Assembly: GCA_035726825.1 (NCBI GenBank)
Contig: JALNTX010000002.1
Coordinates: 124,001-188,000, forward strand
Direction of reading: 5' to 3'
DNA: 64,000 nucleotides
From: Pseudocitrobacter sp913778145
GTDB taxonomy: Bacteria > Pseudomonadota > Gammaproteobacteria > Enterobacterales > Enterobacteriaceae
A program made the position numbers and the translations under genes. The notes beneath the pieces are model-generated. The model worked only from the letters and a program-made list of their open reading frames with translations. It had not been told where the DNA came from and made no database searches. Positions 9,101-17,974 of this stretch are shown here, piece after piece (within the stretch, counting starts at the first letter, position 1; the number at the start of each line of letters is the position of its first letter).

Positions 9101-9978
9101 ACTTCCCTCTCAGTAGAATTCTGTGGCGTCTCGAAGCGTTGCCAGATGCCCTCTACCCCGGCGGGTAGCCACAGCTTACGGCCCAGTTCTATCCATGGGC
9201 AGGGTTGATGAAAATCAGACCCCTGCGAGGCCAGTAACGCGTATTCTCGGGCATAGGTTGCAAGCTGAGCGCGCTCGTGTGGCGCCTGCTGACACTGCGC
9301 GACTTCCATCGCATCGCCACCCTGTTCACTGAAGTGGGCCAGCAATCTTTTCAGCCACTTGGCAGACAGGTTGTAACGGGCCGGATGGGCCATTACCGCC
9401 ACGCCGCCTGAATGATGAATGACATCAATAGCTTCCCTTATTGTACACCACTGTGGCGGAACGTATCCCGTTTTCCCGCGCGCGAGATATTTTTTAAACA
9501 CATCGCCGATGGTGTTCGCTTTCCCTTGCTCCACCAGGAAACGGGCGAAATGCCCGCGCGTCACCGCCCCCCCGTCGGCCAGACGCTGCGCGCCTTCCAG
9601 CGCGCCAGGAATATGCGCTTTCTCCAGACGCTCGGCAATCATCACCGCCCGCGCGTTTCGCCGCGCTTTTTGCTGATTCAGAAAGGCGGTTAAGGCCGGA
9701 TGCTCAATATCAATATTCAGGCCGACAATATGAATTTCGTGATTTTCCCACAGCGTTGAAATCTCGACGCCGGTAATCAAGTTTAGCGCCAGCCCGGCGC
9801 GGGCGATCTCCGCCTGCGCCGGAGGGATGCCATCGACAGTATCGTGATCGGTGATCGCCAGCGTGCCTACGCGCATTTCCAGGGCGCGATGCACCAGCGC
9901 TTCCGGCGTCAGTCGACCATCGGAAGCGGTGGTATGGCTGTGAAGATCGTAAATCACTGCGTAAGTTGTGTCGCTCAA
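9097..9978 (-). CDS. rnm: RNase AM, 5'-3' exoribonuclease / 3',5'-nucleotide bisphosphate phosphatase (PHP domain)
   Basis: PHP-family metal-dependent enzyme (formerly TrpH/YciV). In E. coli it hydrolyses 3',5'-nucleoside bisphosphates and matures the 5' ends of rRNA. It has 293 residues. PHP metal ligands are seen in DLHSHTTASDG (His13, His15, Asp20), ITDHDT, GVEIST and the C-terminal GSDFH. The start is TTG at 9978 (MSDTTYAV) with GGGAG upstream. This gives exactly the E. coli length, whereas the longer ATG form at 10038 adds non-conserved residues. Divergent from the trp operon, sharing its upstream region. Confidence 0.92.
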   Translation of the reverse strand: MSDTTYAVIYDLHSHTTASDGRLTPEALVHRALEMRVGTLAITDHDTVDGIPPAQAEIARAGLALNLITGVEISTLWENHEIHIVGLNIDIEHPALTAFLNQQKARRNARAVMIAERLEKAHIPGALEGAQRLADGGAVTRGHFARFLVEQGKANTIGDVFKKYLARGKTGYVPPQWCTIREAIDVIHHSGGVAVMAHPARYNLSAKWLKRLLAHFSEQGGDAMEVAQCQQAPHERAQLATYAREYALLASQGSDFHQPCPWIELGRKLWLPAGVEGIWQRFETPQNSTEREV

Positions 9979-10054
9979 AACGGCTCCCGTTGGGCTAATA
10001 ATCGTATAAGACGGCTCATCATAACGTTTACTGAACAATTTCTAAAATCAGGGG

Positions 10055-10089
10055 TTGACTTTGATTCATCGAACTAGTTAACTAGTACG
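10055..10089 (+). promoter_or_regulatory. trp promoter and TrpR operator
   Basis: TTGACT (10055-10060), a 17-bp spacer and TTAACT (10078-10083) form the promoter. The near-perfect palindrome CGAACTAGTTAACTAGTACG (10070-10089) over the -10 is the TrpR operator, identical in layout to E. coli. TrpR bound to tryptophan would occlude the -10. Confidence 0.95.
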
Positions 10090-10117
10090 CAAGTTCACTC
10101 AAGCAAGGTATCGGCAA

Positions 10118-10168
10118 ATGAAGATGAAAATCAATGTACTGCACGGTTGGTGGCGCACTCCCAGATAA
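10118..10168 (+). CDS. trpL: trp operon leader peptide
   Basis: Sixteen-codon leader MKMKINVLHGWWRTPR with tandem Trp codons at 10148-10153; the E. coli leader is 14 residues. AAGGT precedes the start. Ribosome stalling at the Trp pair selects the antiterminator over the terminator just downstream. Confidence 0.93.
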   Translation: MKMKINVLHGWWRTPR

Positions 10169-10210
10169 CGGGCAGTGTCATCACGTCTGCATTATGCAAA
10201 CAGATACCTG

Positions 10211-10233
10211 GCCCGCCACTGAGCGGGCTTTTT
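10211..10233 (+). terminator. trp attenuator (3:4 hairpin)
   Basis: GCCCGC (10211-10216) pairs with GCGGGC (10223-10228), followed by TTTTT. It is the classical trp attenuator, 43 bp after the leader stop and 38 bp before trpE. Confidence 0.93.
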
Positions 10234-10270
10234 ATTGAACACATATTTTACAGAACAGGCGAAACAAACA

Positions 10271-11833
10271 ATGCAAACACCAAAACCAACGCTTGAGCTT
10301 CTGACCAGTGACGCGATATACCGTGAAAACCCCACCGCGCTGTTTCATCAGCTGTGCGGTTCACGCCCGGCCACGTTGCTGCTGGAATCTGCCGATATCG
10401 ATAGCAAAAACGATTTAAAAAGCCTGCTGCTGGTCGACAGCGCGCTGCGCATTACCGCGCTCGGTGACACTGTCACCATTCAGGCATTGACCGACAACGG
10501 CGCGTCCCTGCTGCCGCTGCTTGATGCGGCGCTGCCTGCGGGCGTTGACAACCAGCATCAGGCCAGCGGCCGCGTGCTGACGTTCCCGGCGGTCAGCCAA
10601 TTGCTGGATGAAGATGCGCGTCTGTGCTCACTTTCTGTATTTGACGCGTTCCGCCTGCTGCAAACGCTGGTGACGCTGCCAGAAGACGAACGCGATGCAA
10701 TGTTCTTTGGCGGGCTGTTCGCTTATGACCTGGTTGCCGGTTTTGAAGACTTGCCTGCGCTTGAAAGCGACACCTCCTGCCCGGACTATTGTTTCTATCT
10801 GGCGGAAACTCTGCTGGTCATTGACCATCAGACCAAGAACACGCGTATTCAGGCCAGCCTGTTCACGCCATCATTAAGCGAAAAAGATCGACTGCTGCAA
10901 CGCATTGCCGAGCTGCGTCAACAACTGAACGAGCCGCCTGCGGCTCTGCCGGTGGAAACCGTTGAACAGATGCGCTGCGAGACCAATCAGAGCGATGAAG
11001 AGTACGGCGATGTAGTGCGCAAAATGCAAAAAGCGATTCGCGCCGGGGAAATTTTCCAGGTGGTGCCGTCTCGCCGCTTCTCACTGCCCTGCCCGTCGCC
11101 GCTGGCCGCTTACGATGTACTGAAGAAGAGCAACCCAAGCCCGTATATGTTCTTCATGCAGGATAACGATTTCACCCTGTTCGGCGCTTCACCGGAAAGC
11201 TCGTTGAAATATGAAGCCGCCAGCCGCCAGATTGAGATCTACCCGATTGCCGGTACCCGCCCACGCGGTCGCCGTGCAGACGGTTCTCTGGACCGCGACC
11301 TTGATAGCCGCATTGAGCTGGAGATGCGTACCGACCATAAAGAGCTGTCCGAACATCTGATGCTGGTTGACCTGGCGCGTAATGACCTGGCGCGCATTTG
11401 TACACCGGGTAGCCGCTATGTGGCGGACCTCACCAAAGTTGACCGTTACTCCTTCGTGATGCACCTGGTTTCACGCGTCGTCGGCGAACTGCGCAAAGAC
11501 CTTGATGTGCTGCACGCCTATCGCGCCTGCATGAACATGGGCACCCTGAGCGGCGCACCGAAGGTTCGTGCGATGCAGCTTATCGCCGCCGCAGAAGGCA
11601 AGCGACGCGGCAGCTACGGTGGCGCGGTGGGCTACTTTACCGCTCACGGCGATCTGGACACCTGCATTGTGATCCGCTCCGCCTTCGTTGAAAACGGCGT
11701 CGCCACCGTACAGGCTGGCGCAGGCGTAGTACTGGATTCCGTTCCCCAGTCCGAAGCCGATGAAACACGTAATAAAGCACGCGCGGTACTGCGCGCTATC
11801 GCGACCGCACACCACGCACAGGAGATTTTCTGA
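10271..11833 (+). CDS. trpE: anthranilate synthase component I
   Basis: Chorismate-using subunit of anthranilate synthase, the first committed step of tryptophan synthesis; works with TrpGD. It has 520 residues, as in E. coli. The LLES element (residues 37-40) near the N-terminus belongs to the tryptophan feedback site. The chorismate-binding domain carries PIAGTRPRGR, DHKELSEHLMLVDLARND and GTLSGAPKVRAM. Start MQTPKPTLEL at 10271 matches the family; an upstream in-frame codon at 10235 lies in the attenuator. The stop overlaps trpGD (TGATG), coupling translation. Confidence 0.97.
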   Translation: MQTPKPTLELLTSDAIYRENPTALFHQLCGSRPATLLLESADIDSKNDLKSLLLVDSALRITALGDTVTIQALTDNGASLLPLLDAALPAGVDNQHQASGRVLTFPAVSQLLDEDARLCSLSVFDAFRLLQTLVTLPEDERDAMFFGGLFAYDLVAGFEDLPALESDTSCPDYCFYLAETLLVIDHQTKNTRIQASLFTPSLSEKDRLLQRIAELRQQLNEPPAALPVETVEQMRCETNQSDEEYGDVVRKMQKAIRAGEIFQVVPSRRFSLPCPSPLAAYDVLKKSNPSPYMFFMQDNDFTLFGASPESSLKYEAASRQIEIYPIAGTRPRGRRADGSLDRDLDSRIELEMRTDHKELSEHLMLVDLARNDLARICTPGSRYVADLTKVDRYSFVMHLVSRVVGELRKDLDVLHAYRACMNMGTLSGAPKVRAMQLIAAAEGKRRGSYGGAVGYFTAHGDLDTCIVIRSAFVENGVATVQAGAGVVLDSVPQSEADETRNKARAVLRAIATAHHAQEIF

Positions 11834-13428
11834 TGGCTGACATTCTGCTGCTCGATAATATCGACTCCTTCACCTATAACCTTGCAGATCAGCTTCGCGC
11901 CAACGGTCACAACGTGGTTATCTATCGCAACCATGTGCCCGCTCAAACGTTGATTGAACGTTTGGGTACCATGAAAAACCCAGTGCTGATGCTCTCACCT
12001 GGCCCTGGCGCGCCGTCCGAAGCCGGTTGCATGCCGGAACTGTTGACCCGCATGCGCGGCAAACTGCCGATTATCGGTATCTGCCTCGGACATCAGGCGA
12101 TTGTCGAAGCCTACGGTGGCTATGTCGGTCAGGCGGGCGAAATCCTGCACGGAAAAGCGTCAAGTATTGAACACGACGGCCAGGCAATGTTTGCCGGGTT
12201 GAACAACCCACTGCCGGTCGCCCGCTACCACTCGCTGGTCGGCAGCAATATTCCTGCGGGCTTAACCATCAACGCGCACTTTAACGGCATGGTGATGGCG
12301 GTTCGTCACGATGCGGATCGCGTCTGCGGTTTCCAGTTCCACCCGGAATCGATTCTGACCACTCAGGGCGCTCGCCTGTTGGAACAAACCCTGGCATGGG
12401 CGCTGCAAAAACTGGAGCAGACCAACACCCTGCAACCGATTCTGGAAAAACTGTATCAGGCGCAAACCCTGACGCAACAGGAAAGCCACCAGCTGTTCTC
12501 TGCCGTGGTTCGCGGTGAAGTGAAGCCGGAGCAGCTGGCTGCCGCGCTGGTCAGTATGAAAATTCGCGGTGAGAGCCCGATTGAAATCGCCGGGGCGGCC
12601 ACCGCATTACTGGAAAACGCCGCGCCGTTCCCGCGTCCGGATTACCCGTTTGCCGATATCGTTGGCACCGGCGGTGACGGGAGCAACAGCATCAACATCT
12701 CGACCGCCAGCGCGTTTGTCGCTGCCGCCTGTGGGTTAAAAGTGGCGAAACACGGTAACCGCAGCGTTTCCAGCAAGTCTGGTTCCTCGGACTTACTGGC
12801 AGCATTCGGCATCAATCTGGATATGAACGCTGATAAGTCGCGTAAAGCGCTGGATGAACTGGGCGTCTGTTTCCTGTTCGCACCGAAATACCATACCGGA
12901 TTCCGTTACGCGATGCCGGTTCGCCAGCAGTTGAAAACCCGTACGCTGTTTAACGTGCTGGGTCCGCTGATTAACCCGGCGCATCCGCCATTGGCGCTGA
13001 TTGGTGTCTATAGCCCGGAACTGGTGCTGCCGATTGCCGAAACCCTCCGCGTGCTCGGTTACCAACGCGCGGCCGTGGTACACAGCGGCGGGATGGATGA
13101 AGTGTCACTGCATGCGCCAACCGTCGTCGCCGAGCTGAATCAGGGCGAAATTAAGAGCTATCAGCTGACCGCCGCCGACTTTGGCCTCAAGCCTTACCAT
13201 CAGGAAGAGCTGGCAGGCGGCACGCCGGAAGAAAACCGTGACATTCTGACGCGCTTGTTACAAGGTAAAGGTGAGACAGCGCATGAGTCCGCCGTCGCTG
13301 CCAACGTCGCCATGTTAATGCGCCTTTATGGCCATGAAGATTTAAAAGCCAACGCACAAAAAGTACTGGATGTTCTGCGCAGCGGTGCAGCCTATGATTG
13401 CGTCACCGCATTAGCGGCAAGAGGGTAA
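11833..13428 (+). CDS. trpD: bifunctional anthranilate synthase glutaminase / anthranilate phosphoribosyltransferase
   Basis: Fused TrpG-TrpD protein of 531 residues, as in most enterics. Residues 1 to about 195 are a class I glutaminase with nucleophile Cys84 in GICLGHQAI and a His/Glu pair in FQFHPES; it supplies ammonia to TrpE. The rest is the phosphoribosyltransferase, with GTGGDGSNSINIS binding PRPP and KHGNRSVSSKSGSSD. It overlaps trpE by one base. The gap to trpC is 3 bp. Confidence 0.97.
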   Translation: MADILLLDNIDSFTYNLADQLRANGHNVVIYRNHVPAQTLIERLGTMKNPVLMLSPGPGAPSEAGCMPELLTRMRGKLPIIGICLGHQAIVEAYGGYVGQAGEILHGKASSIEHDGQAMFAGLNNPLPVARYHSLVGSNIPAGLTINAHFNGMVMAVRHDADRVCGFQFHPESILTTQGARLLEQTLAWALQKLEQTNTLQPILEKLYQAQTLTQQESHQLFSAVVRGEVKPEQLAAALVSMKIRGESPIEIAGAATALLENAAPFPRPDYPFADIVGTGGDGSNSINISTASAFVAAACGLKVAKHGNRSVSSKSGSSDLLAAFGINLDMNADKSRKALDELGVCFLFAPKYHTGFRYAMPVRQQLKTRTLFNVLGPLINPAHPPLALIGVYSPELVLPIAETLRVLGYQRAAVVHSGGMDEVSLHAPTVVAELNQGEIKSYQLTAADFGLKPYHQEELAGGTPEENRDILTRLLQGKGETAHESAVAANVAMLMRLYGHEDLKANAQKVLDVLRSGAAYDCVTALAARG

Positions 13429-13431
13429 AAA

Positions 13432-14790
13432 ATGCAGACCGTATTAGCAAAAATCGTAGCCGATAAAGCGATTTGGGTAGAAGCCCGTAAACAACAACAA
13501 CCGTTAGCCTCGTTCCAGAATGATGTTCAGCCTACGCAGCGTAGCTTCTACGATGCGCTGCGCGGTACACGCACCGCCTTTATTCTGGAGTGTAAAAAAG
13601 CCTCTCCGTCGAAAGGCGTCATCCGTGATGATTTCGACCCGGCGCGTATTGCAGGTGTCTACAAGCATTATGCATCGGCTATTTCCGTTTTAACCGATGA
13701 GAAATATTTCCAGGGTAATTTTGAGTTTTTACCTATCGTCAGCAAAATCGCCCACCAGCCGATTCTGTGTAAGGACTTTATTATCGATCCTTACCAGATT
13801 TACCTGGCGCGTTTTTACCAGGCCGATGCCTGCCTGCTGATGCTCTCGGTTCTTGATGACGAGCAATATCGCCAGCTCGCCGCCGTCGCCCACAGCCTGA
13901 AAATGGGCGTGCTGACGGAAGTGAGTAATGAAGAAGAGCTGGAACGCGCGATTGCGCTGGGCGCCAAAGTAGTCGGGATTAACAACCGCGATCTACGCGA
14001 TCTCTCTATCGATCTGAATCGTACTCGTCAACTGGCGCCGCGTTTGGGGCACGACGTGACGGTGATCAGCGAGTCAGGCATTAACACCTATGCTCAGGTG
14101 CGCGAATTAAGCCACTTTGCCAACGGCTTCCTGATTGGCTCCGCATTGATGTCGCACGACGACCTGAATACCGCGGTGCGCCGCGTGCTGCTGGGTGAAA
14201 ATAAAGTCTGCGGCCTGACCCGTCCTCAGGATGCACAGGCCGCCCATGAAGCCGGGGCCATCTACGGCGGGCTGATTTTTGTCGCCACCTCGCCTCGCGC
14301 CGTGACGACTGAGCAGGCGCGAGAAGTCATGGCCTCCGCGCCTTTGAATTACGTCGGCGTCTTCCGTAATGCACCGGTGCAGGATGTTGTCGCCCGCGCG
14401 ACGGAACTCTCACTCGCCGCCGTCCAGTTGCATGGCGATGAAGACCAGGCCTATATCGACGCCCTGCGTGAGCAACTTCCCGCGACAGTGCAAATCTGGA
14501 AAGCCCTCAGCGTGGGCGAAACCCTGCCCGCGCGTAACCTGAATCTCGTGGATAAATACGTATTCGATAACGGCCAGGGCGGTACCGGTCAACGCTTCGA
14601 CTGGTCGCTGTTGCAGGGCCACGATCTCAGCAATGTGATTCTGGCAGGTGGATTAGGCGCAGACAACTGCGTAGAAGCAGCCAAAAGCGGTTGCGCCGGG
14701 CTGGATTTCAATTCAGGTGTAGAGTCACAACCGGGTGTTAAAGATGCCAGCAAACTGGCCTCGGTTTTCCAGACGCTGCGCGCATATTAA
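13432..14790 (+). CDS. trpC: bifunctional indole-3-glycerol-phosphate synthase / phosphoribosylanthranilate isomerase
   Basis: Fused TrpC-TrpF protein of 452 residues carrying two consecutive steps of tryptophan synthesis. The N-terminal TIM barrel (about 1-255) is the indole-glycerol-phosphate synthase with ECKKASPSKG, the CKDFIIDPYQI segment and ISESGI. The C-terminal barrel is the isomerase with KVCGLTRPQDA, its conserved Cys, and the phosphate loop LAGGLGADN. Length and fusion match E. coli. Confidence 0.97.
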   Translation: MQTVLAKIVADKAIWVEARKQQQPLASFQNDVQPTQRSFYDALRGTRTAFILECKKASPSKGVIRDDFDPARIAGVYKHYASAISVLTDEKYFQGNFEFLPIVSKIAHQPILCKDFIIDPYQIYLARFYQADACLLMLSVLDDEQYRQLAAVAHSLKMGVLTEVSNEEELERAIALGAKVVGINNRDLRDLSIDLNRTRQLAPRLGHDVTVISESGINTYAQVRELSHFANGFLIGSALMSHDDLNTAVRRVLLGENKVCGLTRPQDAQAAHEAGAIYGGLIFVATSPRAVTTEQAREVMASAPLNYVGVFRNAPVQDVVARATELSLAAVQLHGDEDQAYIDALREQLPATVQIWKALSVGETLPARNLNLVDKYVFDNGQGGTGQRFDWSLLQGHDLSNVILAGGLGADNCVEAAKSGCAGLDFNSGVESQPGVKDASKLASVFQTLRAY

Positions 14791-14808
14791 GGTATGAAAG
14801 GAGCAACA

Positions 14809-16002
14809 ATGAGCACGTTACTTAACCCCTATTTCGGCGAGTTTGGCGGAATGTACGTTCCGCAAATCCTGATGCCTGCGCTGCGTCAACTGGAAGAAGC
14901 CTTTGTCAGCGCGCAAAAAGATCCAGAATTCCAGGCAGAATTTACCGACCTGTTGAAAAACTACGCCGGTCGACCGACTGCGCTAACCAAATGCCGTAAC
15001 TTAACGGCGGGCACCAAAACCACGCTGTACCTGAAGCGTGAAGATCTGCTGCACGGCGGCGCGCATAAAACTAACCAGGTGCTGGGTCAGGCACTGCTTG
15101 CCAAGCGCATGGGAAAAACCGAAATCATTGCCGAAACCGGTGCCGGTCAGCACGGCGTGGCGTCTGCACTTGCCAGCGCCCTGCTTGGCCTGAAGTGCCG
15201 TATCTATATGGGTGCAAAAGACGTTGAGCGTCAATCGCCAAACGTATTCCGTATGCGTTTGATGGGCGCGGAAGTCATTCCGGTTCACAGCGGATCCGCA
15301 ACCCTGAAAGATGCCTGTAACGAGGCGCTGCGCGACTGGTCTGGTAGCTACGAAACCGCACACTACATGCTCGGCACAGCAGCTGGCCCGCACCCGTTCC
15401 CGACTATCGTGCGTGAATTCCAGCGTATGATTGGTGAAGAAACCAAAGTGCAGGTGCAGGAAAAAGAGGGGCGTCTGCCGGACGCGGTTATCGCCTGTGT
15501 TGGCGGCGGTTCCAACGCCATCGGGATGTTTGCCGATTTTATCAACGAAACCAGCGTCGGTCTGATTGGCGTTGAACCTGCTGGCCACGGTATCGAAACC
15601 GGTGAGCACGGCGCACCGCTGAAGCATGGCCGCGTTGGTATCTACTTCGGCATGAAATCGCCGATGATGCAGACCGATGAAGGACAGATTGAAGAATCTT
15701 ACTCCATCTCTGCGGGTCTGGACTTCCCGTCTGTCGGGCCACAGCATGCGTATCTGAACAGCATTGGTCGCGCAGAGTATGTCTCTATTACCGATAACGA
15801 AGCGCTCGACGCTTTCAAAGAACTCAGCCGTCATGAAGGGATTATCCCGGCGCTGGAATCGTCACACGCTCTGGCGCATGCGCTGAAAATGATGCGCGAA
15901 AACCCGGAAAAAGAGCAGCTTCTGGTGGTTAACCTCTCCGGGCGCGGCGACAAAGACATTTTTACCGTACACGATATTCTGAAAGCGCGAGGGGAAATCT
16001 GA
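14809..16002 (+). CDS. trpB: tryptophan synthase beta chain
   Basis: PLP enzyme that condenses indole with serine. It has 397 residues. Lys87 in HGGAHKTNQ forms the internal aldimine, and GGGSNAIG binds the cofactor phosphate. Indole arrives through a tunnel from TrpA. Start 14809 has AAAGGAG at good distance; an in-frame ATG at 14794 is not conserved. The stop overlaps trpA by one base (TGATG). Confidence 0.97.
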   Translation: MSTLLNPYFGEFGGMYVPQILMPALRQLEEAFVSAQKDPEFQAEFTDLLKNYAGRPTALTKCRNLTAGTKTTLYLKREDLLHGGAHKTNQVLGQALLAKRMGKTEIIAETGAGQHGVASALASALLGLKCRIYMGAKDVERQSPNVFRMRLMGAEVIPVHSGSATLKDACNEALRDWSGSYETAHYMLGTAAGPHPFPTIVREFQRMIGEETKVQVQEKEGRLPDAVIACVGGGSNAIGMFADFINETSVGLIGVEPAGHGIETGEHGAPLKHGRVGIYFGMKSPMMQTDEGQIEESYSISAGLDFPSVGPQHAYLNSIGRAEYVSITDNEALDAFKELSRHEGIIPALESSHALAHALKMMRENPEKEQLLVVNLSGRGDKDIFTVHDILKARGEI

Positions 16003-16811
16003 TGGAACGCTATGACAACCTGTTTGCAGAACTGAAGGCCCGTAAGGAAGGTGCGTTTGTTCCCTTTGTCACCCTCGGCGATCCAGACCCGAAGCAATCG
16101 CTGAAGATTATTGATGCGCTGATTGAAGGCGGCGCTGACGCGCTGGAGCTGGGGATCCCCTTTTCTGACCCGCTGGCGGATGGCCCGACCATTCAGAGCG
16201 CGACGCTGCGTGCTTTCGCCTCTCACGTCACGCCGACGCAGTGCTTTGAGATGCTGGCGGCGATTCGCCAAAAACATCCGACGATGCCAATCGGCCTGTT
16301 GATGTATGCGAACCTGGTATTCAACCGCGGTATTGATGAGTTTTATGCCGAATGCGCGCGAGTGGGCGTTGATTCGGTGCTGGTGGCCGATGTACCGGTC
16401 GAAGAGTCTGCCCCATTCCGTCAGGCTGCGATGCGCCATAACGTAGCGCCTATTTTCATCTGCCCGCCAAACGCCGACGACGAACTGCTGCGTCAGATTG
16501 CTTCACACGGCCGCGGTTATACCTACCTGCTTTCCCGTGCGGGCGTGACGGGAGCGGATAGCCGTGCGGCGCTGCCTCTGCATCACCTCGTGGAAAAACT
16601 GGCGGAGTATCACGCTGTACCGCCGCTGCAGGGCTTTGGCATTTCTACGCCGGAGCAGGTGCATGCCTCCATTGAAGCCGGTGCCGCCGGGGCGATTTCC
16701 GGCTCTGCGACGGTGAAAATTATCGAGCAGAATCTTGATAAACCTGATGTGATGCTTGCCGAGTTGAAAGCCTTTGCACAGGCAATGAAGGCCGCAACGC
16801 GCCATGCGTAG
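16002..16811 (+). CDS. trpA: tryptophan synthase alpha chain
   Basis: Cleaves indole-3-glycerol phosphate to indole and glyceraldehyde-3-phosphate. It has 269 residues. Catalytic Glu49 (ALELG) and Asp60 (DPLADGP) are in place. The C-terminal phosphate-binding GFGISTPEQV and the SGSATVK segment are present. Last gene of the operon; a REP element and a terminator follow. Confidence 0.97.
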   Translation: MERYDNLFAELKARKEGAFVPFVTLGDPDPKQSLKIIDALIEGGADALELGIPFSDPLADGPTIQSATLRAFASHVTPTQCFEMLAAIRQKHPTMPIGLLMYANLVFNRGIDEFYAECARVGVDSVLVADVPVEESAPFRQAAMRHNVAPIFICPPNADDELLRQIASHGRGYTYLLSRAGVTGADSRAALPLHHLVEKLAEYHAVPPLQGFGISTPEQVHASIEAGAAGAISGSATVKIIEQNLDKPDVMLAELKAFAQAMKAATRHA

Positions 16812-16815
16812 TGCT

Positions 16816-16849
16816 GTGTAGGCCGGGCAAGCGTAGCGCCCCCGGCAAG
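16816..16849 (+). repeat. REP element downstream of trpA
   Basis: GTAGGCCGGGCAAGCGTAGC followed by GCCCCCGGCAAG, an imperfect palindrome of the enteric REP type. The two REPs after gdhA are near-identical in core. Confidence 0.85.
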
Positions 16850-16883
16850 ATTCAGGCACATTTTTAACGCGTTATCTCTATGC

Positions 16884-16911
16884 AAAAGCTGCCAACAGGC
16901 AGCTTTTTCTT
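16884..16911 (+). terminator. trp operon terminator
   Basis: Ten-base-pair stem AAAAGCTGCC/GGCAGCTTTT with an ACAA-type 4-nt loop and a downstream T run, 73 bp after trpA. The intervening REP may protect the 3' end. Confidence 0.85.
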
Positions 16912-16950
16912 TGTCGGCGCAAAAAAATGCATTTAACACAAAATGTAGGG

Positions 16951-16979
16951 TTGATATCTTAGATGAGAACCATTATCTT
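16951..16979 (+). promoter_or_regulatory. Fur-overlapped promoter of the RyhB-like RNA
   Basis: TTGATA (16951-16956), a 17-bp spacer and TATCTT (16974-16979) form a sigma-70 promoter. A Fur-like box at 16959-16977 (contains GAGAACCATTATC, 13 of 19 consensus positions) covers the spacer and -10. Iron-loaded Fur would block it, the arrangement known for ryhB. Confidence 0.75.
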
Positions 16980-16985
16980 TCTCAT

Positions 16986-17079
16986 TAACGAATAGTTGAG
17001 CAAATAACTCAGGTATTCGTTACGACATTGCTCACATTGCTTCCAGTATTACTTGCCCGCTTCGTGCGGGCTTTTTTTT
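16986..17079 (+). ncRNA. RyhB-family iron-responsive small RNA
   Basis: About 94 nt between trpA and dgcZ. From 17022 to 17054 the sequence is identical, as I recall it, to the conserved RyhB pairing core (begins ACGACATTGCTCACATTGC). A 5' hairpin with perfect 9-bp arms TAACGAATA/TATTCGTTA precedes the core. The 3' end is an intrinsic terminator GCCCGC-TTCGT-GCGGGC with eight T residues (17055-17079), the usual Hfq-binding tail. A Fur-overlapped promoter ends 6 bp before the predicted 5' end. By analogy it would repress iron-using proteins (for example sdh, sodB mRNAs) when iron is low. The location is not that of E. coli ryhB, so it may be a second copy, as Salmonella has RyhB-2. Exact 5' end is predicted, not measured. 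Confidence 0.88.
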
Positions 17080-17974
17080 AGTCCTGTACGCGGTCAATCG
17101 CCCCCTGCTCATCAATGTACATACAGCGGTTTCGACCCGACTGTTTGCCGACATACATCGCCGCATCGGCACGTTCAAGCACCACACGTAGTAGCTCACC
17201 AGGAATCGCTCGCGTTAATCCTGACGTCACGGTAACCGGGATATCATATTGCCCCACCCGGATCTGATGCTGTGCAATGGCATGAGTAATACGCAAGCCC
17301 GCGGCTTTTGCTTCCTCTACCCCTTTCGCTTTCAGGATCACGATAAACTCCTCGCCGCCAAAGCGATAGACCGGCTCATAATGACGGGTGCAGCTTTGTA
17401 ATTTTTGTGCAAATGCACGTAATACCTCATCACCAATAATATGCCCGTAACTATCGTTAATCCGTTTAAAATGATCTATATCAAGAATCATTACATATAA
17501 ATCGCCATTACTCCGATCCCTAATCTGACTTTCAAATGACTCATCTAGGATTCTTCTTAATGGCAAACTCGTCAAAGCATCATAGCTTATACGTAGTTGC
17601 AGTAAATGCATCTGATACGCGGTAATTGCTGCGACAAATTCTTGCAGCGCATGTTCAAAATCATTAAACAATGACTCTTGTATATTATTCTTTAAAACCG
17701 AATCCACTAATTCCCGACAGACAGCATGTACCAGAATATGTTTATCATTAATTGTTAATAAAAAACCTTTATCTTCGCTATCGGTGACCAGATAGTGATT
17801 TAGCCAACTGCCAAACTGGCAACAGTTATGTGCTTCAAGGCTGGTGATCTCTTCCCGGTCGCTGTCTCGCCGGGAAATAACCCTAAATGCCTGAACCAGC
17901 CAGCGATAATGTCCCCCGACGGAACGATTCAAACCTGTAAGGAGTTCATCAATCTCTTTCAACTTCCTGTTCAT
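17078..17974 (-). CDS. dgcZ: diguanylate cyclase with zinc-sensing CZB domain (DgcZ/YdeH)
   Basis: Makes cyclic di-GMP. The protein has 298 residues and is co-linear with E. coli DgcZ. The N-terminal CZB domain (about 1-125) keeps the zinc ligands His22, Cys52, His79 and His83. The GGDEF domain has GGEEF at 206-210. The residues five before it are RHYE rather than the canonical RxxD inhibitory site, so product inhibition is uncertain. In E. coli zinc inhibits the enzyme, and its product promotes poly-GlcNAc biofilm. The stop codon overlaps the T tract of the convergent RyhB-like RNA. The upstream region is AT-rich. Confidence 0.92.
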   Translation of the reverse strand: MNRKLKEIDELLTGLNRSVGGHYRWLVQAFRVISRRDSDREEITSLEAHNCCQFGSWLNHYLVTDSEDKGFLLTINDKHILVHAVCRELVDSVLKNNIQESLFNDFEHALQEFVAAITAYQMHLLQLRISYDALTSLPLRRILDESFESQIRDRSNGDLYVMILDIDHFKRINDSYGHIIGDEVLRAFAQKLQSCTRHYEPVYRFGGEEFIVILKAKGVEEAKAAGLRITHAIAQHQIRVGQYDIPVTVTSGLTRAIPGELLRVVLERADAAMYVGKQSGRNRCMYIDEQGAIDRVQD

